Assembly: GCA_028291485.1 (NCBI GenBank)
Contig: JAQGHZ010000345.1
Span: 1-5,490 of the forward strand
DNA from: Rubritepida sp.
Lineage (GTDB): Bacteria; Pseudomonadota; Alphaproteobacteria; Acetobacterales; Acetobacteraceae
Length of the DNA stretch: 5,490 bases
Direction of reading: 5' to 3'
Below the pieces are notes generated by a model. The model had not been told where the DNA came from. It saw only the letters and a program-made list of their open reading frames with translations, and ran no database searches. Of this stretch, positions 1 to 4,590 are shown piece by piece (position 1 is the stretch's first letter; each line of letters starts with the position of its first letter). The position numbers were made by a program, and so were the translations under genes.

Positions 1-85
1 GTCGCTCAGTTCCTGCCCGGCGTGTCGCGGCCCCTTAAGCCGATCCGCCGGGTGCCTTCTCGTCGCCGGTTTCCTGCAATCCCGC

Positions 86-90
86 AAGGT
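86..90 (+). promoter_or_regulatory. Ribosome binding site of cpaA
   Basis: AAGGT ends four bases before the ATG at 95 (AAGG core with a five-base spacer). It supports this start over any non-ATG start further upstream in the same open frame. Confidence 0.6.
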
Positions 91-94
91 CGCC

Positions 95-595
95 ATGACC
101 GCAGCTTTTCTCGCCACTGGCATTTCGGCGCTCCTGCTTCTCGCCGCCTGGCATGACGTCGCCACCCGGCTGATCCCCGACTCCATCTCCATCGCCATTG
201 CGGTGCTCGCCGTGCTTTGGCGCGCGAGCCTGGGCGGCCACGCGCTCCTGACGTCGGCGGCCACAGCCATTCTGGTCTTTGCGGCCTTGCTGGTGCTCTG
301 CATGAGAGGCTTTCTCGGCGGTGCGGACGTCAAGCTCGCCGCCGCCGTCGCACTTGCTCTGCCCCCCGCCATGGTCCCCGATTTCGTCTTGGCGACCACG
401 TTGCTCGGCGGCCTCCTTGGCTTGGCCTATGCGGCGAAGCCACAGCTCGGGCCGCATGGCCCCGTTGGGACGAACCTCTTGCGCCGTGTCTTCGTGGCCG
501 AGGCCCGCCGGCTCCGGCGGGGCGGCCCGCTTCCCTACTGCGTTGCCATAGCGGGGGGCGGCATCCTGACCCTCATTTCCGGGTCAGGATCCTGA
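95..595 (+). CDS. cpaA: Prepilin peptidase, CpaA/TadV family (A24 type)
   Basis: This is an inner-membrane aspartic protease that cleaves the leader of Flp-type prepilins and TadE/F pseudopilins before pilus assembly. At 166 residues it matches the short CpaA/TadV class, which lacks the methyltransferase domain of PilD. The two expected catalytic aspartates are visible: D21 in WHDVATRLIPD, at the end of the first hydrophobic segment, and D78 in FLGGADVKLA. Further hydrophobic segments lie at about 30-43, 50-70, 82-113 and 149-162. The C-terminal PYCVAIAGG (147-155) resembles the PYGVAIA motif common in the family. The active-site motif reads G-G-A-D rather than the textbook GxGD. The ATG at 95 is chosen because AAGG lies at 86-89, five bases upstream. 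The same frame is open back to the window edge but has no other ATG there. The downstream gene begins three bases after the stop. Confidence 0.93.
   Translation: MTAAFLATGISALLLLAAWHDVATRLIPDSISIAIAVLAVLWRASLGGHALLTSAATAILVFAALLVLCMRGFLGGADVKLAAAVALALPPAMVPDFVLATTLLGGLLGLAYAAKPQLGPHGPVGTNLLRRVFVAEARRLRRGGPLPYCVAIAGGGILTLISGSGS
563..590 (+). repeat. Perfect inverted repeat (10-bp stem, 8-base loop) covering the cpaB ribosome binding site
   Basis: ATCCTGACCC (563-572) is the exact reverse complement of GGGTCAGGAT (581-590), with the loop TCATTTCC between them. It spans the last codons of cpaA and ends just before its stop (593-595). The 3' arm holds AGGA (586-589), the best Shine-Dalgarno candidate for cpaB, whose ATG is at 599. 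No U-run follows, so it does not look like an intrinsic terminator. In mRNA it would hide the cpaB ribosome binding site unless a ribosome finishing cpaA opened it; that role is inference. ATCCTGA recurs at 589-595, making TCAGGATCCTGA (584-595) a smaller palindrome as well. Confidence 0.75.
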
Positions 596-598
596 GCC

Positions 599-1453
599 AT
601 GTTCCTACGATCGCTTGTCATTCTTTCCATGATCCTCATGGCGGTCGGCCTGGGCACGGTCGGCTGGCAGCTCCTGGCTCCAAGCGCCCCCGTCGCCCCC
701 ATCGTCGAGGCCGCGCCCGCCCCGCCACCAGCGCCCATCCGGCTCAGGGTCCTCGTTGCAAGCCGGTCCTTGGCTGCCGGTACGCTCATCAAGGATGAGG
801 ATCTGACTGAGCGCGAGGTATCGCCGGGCCAGGTGCCCGAGGACGCTCTCCTCGCAAGCGACGGGACAAGGTCGGAGATCCGCGGTGCCCTGTTGCGGCG
901 TTTCCTCGATGCCGGCCAGACGCCGCGGCGCAAGGATATTCTGCATCCGCGCGACCGCGGCTTCCTCGCCGCGGTACTGCGCCCCGGCACCAGGGCCATC
1001 TCTGTCGGCGTGGACGTGGTAACGGGCGCCGCGGGGCTCATCTGGCCTGGCGACAACGTGGACCTCATTCTCACGCAGGAGCTCGGGGTGAATGATGCAC
1101 CTATAGCTCGCCGTGTGATTGGCGAGACTATGCTTTCGGAGGTGCGCGTGATCGCCGTAGACCAGCAATTCATGCAGGGTGCGGGGGCCGAGGGTGCGCC
1201 CTCGCGTATCGCCCGCACCGTGACGCTGGAGGTGACGTCGGAACAGGCGGAGCGCGTCGCGGTCGGTAGCCGTCTTGGGCGCATCGCGCTCACGGTACGC
1301 GCCATGGAGCCGGCGATGACTGAGGAAATTCTTGCCGGCCAGTCGATTTTCGGCGGAGATGTATCGCCAGCACTTGCGGGTTCCAATATATCACAGGGAA
1401 CAAGAATGCGGCTCTACCAAGGCGGAGAGCTTACGGAGGTGACCTTTCGATGA
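599..1453 (+). CDS. cpaB: Tad/Flp pilus assembly protein CpaB (RcpC), SAF domain
   Basis: CpaB/RcpC is a periplasmic, inner-membrane-anchored pilus assembly factor thought to work with the secretin. The 284-residue product has one N-terminal hydrophobic segment (about 5-26) with an Arg at position 4. A Pro/Ala-rich linker follows (28-46), then a SAF-type domain starting at LRVLVASRSLAAGTLIKDED (49-68). The second conserved block, RGFLAAVLRPGTRAISVGVD (120-139) followed by GLIWPGDNVDLILT (146-159), is characteristic of the RcpC/CpaB C-terminal domain. Length is normal for the family. It starts three bases after the cpaA stop; the likely ribosome binding site is AGGA at 586-589, inside an inverted repeat, so expression is probably coupled to cpaA translation. 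It overlaps cpaC by four bases (ATGA), and its last codons contain the cpaC ribosome binding site. Confidence 0.93.
   Translation: MFLRSLVILSMILMAVGLGTVGWQLLAPSAPVAPIVEAAPAPPPAPIRLRVLVASRSLAAGTLIKDEDLTEREVSPGQVPEDALLASDGTRSEIRGALLRRFLDAGQTPRRKDILHPRDRGFLAAVLRPGTRAISVGVDVVTGAAGLIWPGDNVDLILTQELGVNDAPIARRVIGETMLSEVRVIAVDQQFMQGAGAEGAPSRIARTVTLEVTSEQAERVAVGSRLGRIALTVRAMEPAMTEEILAGQSIFGGDVSPALAGSNISQGTRMRLYQGGELTEVTFR
1435..1442 (+). promoter_or_regulatory. Full-length Shine-Dalgarno sequence of cpaC
   Basis: GGAGGTGA matches the anti-Shine-Dalgarno end of 16S rRNA over eight bases and lies seven bases before the cpaC ATG at 1450. It sits within the last codons of cpaB (encoding part of LTEVTFR). 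It is the strongest ribosome binding site in the window and fits the high copy number needed for a multimeric secretin; that link is inference. Confidence 0.8.
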
Positions 1454-3024
1454 GGCATTTCCTGGTGCCCCTTGTCGCCGTACTGCTTCTCGCCACCCTG
1501 CCGGCCAGCGCGCAGCGGCTTGAGATGCCACAGGGAATGCGGATCGCCCCCGCCCTGCCGGTCCAGGGTGCGCCCGCGCGGACGACCCCCTTATTGCCGC
1601 CGGCCGCAACCGAGCCTCCCACCCGCGCATCGTCTCCCCCGATCGCGCTGACCATGGAAGCCGGGGTAGGCCGCCTGCTGCGTCTGCCAGGCCCTGCGGT
1701 GACCGTTCTCGCGGCTGATCCCCGCATCGCGCGCGTGCAGCCGGCCTCGCCGACCAGCCTTTTCCTCATGGCGGTGGGACCGGGCCGCACGACGATCGTC
1801 GCCACCGCAGAGGATGGTTCGCAGGTCGCGGAGTACGACGTGATCGTTGAACCCGGGCGGGCCGCTGCACGTGCAGCGGCCGCAGCGGCAGCTCCCGAGC
1901 CGCGCGCTGGAGCGGCGACGCCTGGCGCCGGCGCGATGCAGGCGATGATACGCCGCCTGCTCGGTGGCGCGGCCGGCGTGACCGTGACCGGCGCAGGAGA
2001 TGCCGACTTTGTGATCTCAGGCACCGTGCCGACGGCGGCCGATGCGGCGCGGGTCGAGGCCATCGCGCGCGGCATGGCGGGAGCAGACGCGCAGGTGATG
2101 AACCACCTCTCGGTGCTCTCCTCCATACAGGTCAATCTGCGTGTCCGCGTGGCTGAGATTTCGCGCCAGGTGACCCGGGATCTGGGATTCAACTGGCAGG
2201 CCCTGGCCAATGACGGTGCCAACTGGATGGTAGGCATCAGAACCGGAGGCGCAGGCGCTGTCGCCAGTGCGATAACCGGCGCGGCCACCTCCGTGGTCGG
2301 CACGGCGCCGAGCCGCTATGCCGTCGGCTTCAATTCGTCGCGCTTCGACATCAATGCCGTGATCGATGCCCTGGCTCAGGACCAGCTCATCACCATTCTC
2401 GCCGAGCCAAATCTGACCGCGCAGTCCGGGGAAACCGCGAGCTTTCTGGCGGGTGGTGAATTCCCGGTGCCCGTGTCGGCCAGCGCGGTAAGCAACGCCA
2501 TAACCATCGAGTTCAAGCAGTTTGGCGTGAGCCTTGCATTTGTGCCCACGGTGCTTGGACCGGATCGGCTGAACCTGCGCGTCCGCCCCGAGGTCAGCGA
2601 ACTGACGGACAATGGTGCGATCAGCCTTCCGCTCTCCAACGGCGTGGTTCGAATTCCCGCATTGAGCGTTCGCCGCGCCGAAACGACGGTTGAACTCGGC
2701 AGCGGTCAAAGCTTTGCAATCGCCGGGCTGCTCCAGCGGACCAGCACGGCCGTCAATACGGCGTTGCCGGGCCTGGGCGAAATTCCGGTGTTCGGCACGC
2801 TGTTCCGGTCGGACAGCTTCCGGCGCAACGAGACGGAACTGGTGATCATCATCACACCGTATCTTGTCCGCCCGGTGTCCGATGCACGGGTTTTGACGTC
2901 GCCGACGGACAGCTTCCGTCCCGCCACGGACCTCGATCGCATCCTCCTGCGCAGGCAAATTGCGCGAGGGGCGCCGTTGCCACCGATCGTGGCCCGCCTT
3001 GACGCCGGCTTTATCCTGGAATGA
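1450..3024 (+). CDS. cpaC: Tad pilus outer-membrane secretin CpaC (RcpA)
   Basis: CpaC/RcpA multimerises into the outer-membrane channel through which the Flp pilus leaves the cell. The 524-residue protein starts with a signal peptide (MRHFLVPLV...LPASA, cleavage expected after A21). A Pro-rich stretch follows (about 33-64), then the pilus-secretin N-terminal domain (about 66-135, including LAADPRIARVQPAS and GRTTIVATAEDG). Next come an Ala-rich linker (138-162) and a BON-like segment (about 163-210). The secretin core begins at VNLRVRVAEISRQVTRDLGF. Its hallmarks are AEPNLTAQSGETASFLAGGE (318-337), LNLRVRPEVSEL, the LPGLGEIPVFGTLFRS block (439-454) and the terminal ETELVIIITPYLVRPV (461-476). 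A tail of about 48 residues follows. The start overlaps the cpaB stop by four bases and has an excellent ribosome binding site. The 3' end overlaps cpaD by four bases. Confidence 0.96.
   Translation: MRHFLVPLVAVLLLATLPASAQRLEMPQGMRIAPALPVQGAPARTTPLLPPAATEPPTRASSPPIALTMEAGVGRLLRLPGPAVTVLAADPRIARVQPASPTSLFLMAVGPGRTTIVATAEDGSQVAEYDVIVEPGRAAARAAAAAAAPEPRAGAATPGAGAMQAMIRRLLGGAAGVTVTGAGDADFVISGTVPTAADAARVEAIARGMAGADAQVMNHLSVLSSIQVNLRVRVAEISRQVTRDLGFNWQALANDGANWMVGIRTGGAGAVASAITGAATSVVGTAPSRYAVGFNSSRFDINAVIDALAQDQLITILAEPNLTAQSGETASFLAGGEFPVPVSASAVSNAITIEFKQFGVSLAFVPTVLGPDRLNLRVRPEVSELTDNGAISLPLSNGVVRIPALSVRRAETTVELGSGQSFAIAGLLQRTSTAVNTALPGLGEIPVFGTLFRSDSFRRNETELVIIITPYLVRPVSDARVLTSPTDSFRPATDLDRILLRRQIARGAPLPPIVARLDAGFILE
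1860..1881 (+). repeat. Perfect 22-bp palindrome in the Ala-rich linker of cpaC
   Basis: GGCCGCTGCAC (1860-1870) is followed with no spacer by its exact reverse complement GTGCAGCGGCC (1871-1881). The bases 1861-1881 encode A-A-A-R-A-A-A (residues 138-144). Alternating GCN codons favour self-complementarity, so this may be a by-product of a low-complexity Ala tract, but the symmetry is complete over 22 bases. Confidence 0.8.
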
Positions 3025-3347
3025 ACACCATGCGGCATCTGGTGCCTGCCATTCTCTTGCTCCTGCTGCCGAGCTGTGCCGAGCGGGACTTCGAACGGCC
3101 CGGTACCTGGCAAGCGACCGGCGCCAACGAAGCCAATTTGCGCGCCATGCTCGCCGAGCCCTCCCACGCGGTGCGCGGCGTAGCCGACACGACCGCGCGT
3201 GGCAGCACGGGGAGCATGGCCGTGAAGCGGCTCGACGAGGACCGACGCCGCCCCCTGCCGGACAGCAGGGCCGCGCAGATCGGCAGTGCGCCAAGCCCCA
3301 CGGGCGGTGGTGCACCACCGGCGGGCGGAGGCTCCAATGGGAACTGA
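3021..3347 (+). CDS. cpaD: Short CpaD-like Tad pilus lipoprotein (minimal form)
   Basis: CpaD is an outer-membrane lipoprotein that helps the CpaC secretin. The 108-residue product has a lipoprotein signal: hydrophobic LVPAILLLLL, then L16-P17-S18-C19 as lipobox, with Pro at -2 slightly unusual. The residue after Cys is Ala, which suggests outer-membrane sorting. Residues 32-56 (TGANEANLRAMLAEPSHAVRG and onward) resemble the conserved C-terminal module of CpaD (from memory: NLAAMVADPxDLVRGR, often preceded by a Cys absent here), followed by a KRLDEDRRRPLPD stretch like the family's end. The tail (90-108) is Gly/Pro/Ser-rich. CpaD is usually about 200 residues or more, so the N-terminal domain is missing, and cpaC coding sequence fills the space upstream. 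The start makes an ATGA overlap with cpaC and lacks a clear Shine-Dalgarno; the ATG at 3030 is an alternative. Assignment rests on the motif plus the slot between cpaC and cpaE. Confidence 0.72.
   Translation: MNTMRHLVPAILLLLLPSCAERDFERPGTWQATGANEANLRAMLAEPSHAVRGVADTTARGSTGSMAVKRLDEDRRRPLPDSRAAQIGSAPSPTGGGAPPAGGGSNGN
3305..3320 (+). repeat. Perfect 16-bp palindrome just upstream of the cpaE ribosome binding site
   Basis: CGGTGGTG (3305-3312) is followed directly by its reverse complement CACCACCG (3313-3320). As RNA it can fold as a 6-bp GC-rich stem with a TGCA loop. It is flanked by two copies of CGGGCGG (3301-3307, overlapping the palindrome, and 3322-3328). It lies in the Gly/Pro tail of cpaD, seven bases before the GGAGG of cpaE. 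Confidence 0.7.
3327..3331 (+). promoter_or_regulatory. Ribosome binding site that sets the cpaE start
   Basis: GGAGG lies five bases before the ATG at 3337. This favours the ATG at 3337 over the in-frame GTG at 3286, which would add 17 residues and lengthen the overlap with cpaD. Confidence 0.7.
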
Positions 3348-4590
3348 CATAGCCGTGCCGCGCGAAGCACCCGACGGGCGCCGCGGGACCGCCGCCGTGG
3401 CCGCATCACCTGGCCGGCAGGCCGGCTTCCTGGCCTTCGTCACGGATGACGACAGCGAGGCCGCGCTACGCGGGGGCCTTGTCGAGATCGGCAGCCCATT
3501 CCAGATACGGCGCGGCGATGCGGCCACTGCGGCGCGGGTGCTCGAGCGTGAACCGACACCGGACGTGCTGCTGGTGGACGTCACCGCCTTGCCGGACCCG
3601 ATCGGCGCGCTCGAAAGACTGGCTGGCGTCTGCACTCCCGAGGTACGTGTGCTGGCCGTGGGGGAGCAGACCGACATCAGCTTCTACCGCCAGCTTACGC
3701 GAGAGCTTGGCATCCTGGAGTACCTGCACAAGCCGCTGACGCGGGACACGGTTGCCCGGCTGTTCGGCACCCATCTGCGTGGGGGGCGAAGCGAGGCGGA
3801 GGCGGCGGCCCGCGGTGGGCAGATCGTCGCGGTCTGCGGGGTTCGGGGCGGCTGCGGTGCGACGACAATCGCCGTGAATCTCGCGCTGCAACTGGCGCAA
3901 ACCGGGCGTGGCCATGTTGCGCTGCTGGACCTTCATCTGCGAGGCGGCACAGCGGGCCTGTTGCTCGGCCTGCGGTCCGGCTCGGGTCTGCGTGTGGCAC
4001 TGGAGGAACCGGAGCGTGTGGACGATCTGTTTCTGGAACGCGTGGGCGTTCCGGTGGAGGACCGGGTCCGGCTGATCGCTGCCGAGGAGACCATGGACGC
4101 CATGCCGCAGCCCACCGTGGAGGGCGTGCAACGGCTGCTTGCCATGCTGCAACGACGCTTCAATCAGGTGGTGATCGACATGCCCATGCCACCGGGCCCT
4201 GCCGAACGGGTCGCAATCGACTTGGCGCGGCACCGCGTGCTTGTACTCGGGCCCGATGTGGCGGGGATCCGGGATGCCATCGCGGTACGCAAGCTTTTGG
4301 GCATCGGCGGGGCGTCGCGCGTGATGACGGTCCTGAACCGGGTGGGGCTGCCCGGCGGGCTGAAGCTGAAGCTTGTCGAGGAAGGGCTGGGCGCCTCGCC
4401 CGAGGCGTGCATTCCGGATCTGCCGCGCCATCTGCCGAGAGCCGCCAATCTGGGCCGGCCCGCCCTGGGGGAGAGCGCCGCGTTGCGCCGCGCGTTGGCG
4501 CCCCTGACACAGGAGATCTCAGCTGTGCGCAGCGCCGCATCAATCGGCGGCTTCCTGGCCCGGCTGCTCGGCAGCCGTAGCGCGCAATGA
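3337..4590 (+). CDS. cpaE: Tad pilus localisation ATPase CpaE/TadZ (receiver-like + ParA/MinD-like)
   Basis: CpaE/TadZ is a ParA/MinD-superfamily protein that places the Tad machine in the cell, often at a pole. From the ATG at 3337 it has 417 residues, normal for the family. The N-terminal part (about 30-145) is receiver-like: acidic D37-D38-D39, D81 in LLVDVT at the phosphoacceptor position, and K132 in LHKPL; the usual Thr/Ser after strand 4 is Gly109. The ATPase part begins at about 163. Its deviant Walker A reads R170-G-G-C-G-A175-T-T, so both the signature and the P-loop lysines of KGGxGKT are replaced. D198 (ALLDLHLRGG) and D281 (VVIDMP) match the later nucleotide-site aspartates. The C-terminal GGFLARLLGSR is typical of CpaE. 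It overlaps cpaD by 11 bases and cpaF by four (ATGA). Confidence 0.92.
   Translation: MGTDIAVPREAPDGRRGTAAVAASPGRQAGFLAFVTDDDSEAALRGGLVEIGSPFQIRRGDAATAARVLEREPTPDVLLVDVTALPDPIGALERLAGVCTPEVRVLAVGEQTDISFYRQLTRELGILEYLHKPLTRDTVARLFGTHLRGGRSEAEAAARGGQIVAVCGVRGGCGATTIAVNLALQLAQTGRGHVALLDLHLRGGTAGLLLGLRSGSGLRVALEEPERVDDLFLERVGVPVEDRVRLIAAEETMDAMPQPTVEGVQRLLAMLQRRFNQVVIDMPMPPGPAERVAIDLARHRVLVLGPDVAGIRDAIAVRKLLGIGGASRVMTVLNRVGLPGGLKLKLVEEGLGASPEACIPDLPRHLPRAANLGRPALGESAALRRALAPLTQEISAVRSAASIGGFLARLLGSRSAQ
4561..4577 (+). repeat. Short perfect hairpin (7-bp stem, 3-base loop) before the cpaF start
   Basis: CGGCTGC (4561-4567), loop TCG, then GCAGCCG (4571-4577). It ends nine bases before the cpaF ATG (4587) within the last codons of cpaE. 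No Shine-Dalgarno sequence is visible in the nine bases between. No U-run follows, so it is not a terminator. Confidence 0.65.

Noticed and set aside
1..94. Possible end of an upstream gene: frame 3 is open to a TAA at 36-38 (RSVPARRVAAP), and the cpaA frame is open back to base 2.
   Set aside because: Eleven codons are too few to identify a gene, and the open cpaA frame has no ATG before 95 while a good ribosome binding site supports 95. No promoter could be recognised in this stretch.
563..598. Hairpin after cpaA considered as an intrinsic terminator.
   Set aside because: No T-run follows the stem, and the next gene starts within ten bases in the same operon.
535..1386. Long minus-strand open frame opposite cpaB, with others opposite cpaC and cpaE.
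   Set aside because: High-GC coding DNA leaves the opposite strand open; the translations are Arg/Ser/Pro-rich with no recognisable domain, and the + strand genes are certain.
1374..1410. AT-richer patch with AATATA near the end of cpaB, considered as an internal promoter for cpaC.
   Set aside because: The nearest -35-like TTGCGG (1374-1379) is only five bases away, so spacing is wrong and no other pair of boxes fits.
3286..3336. GTG start at 3286 for cpaE, adding 17 residues.
   Set aside because: The extra residues (MRQAPRAVVHHRRAEAP) look like out-of-frame cpaD sequence, and GGAGG at 3327-3331 is placed for the ATG at 3337.
3412..3426. Tandem GGCCGGCA/GGCCGGC in the cpaE N-terminus.
   Set aside because: A two-copy 7-base GC repeat is expected in DNA of this composition and encodes ordinary residues (AGRQAGF).
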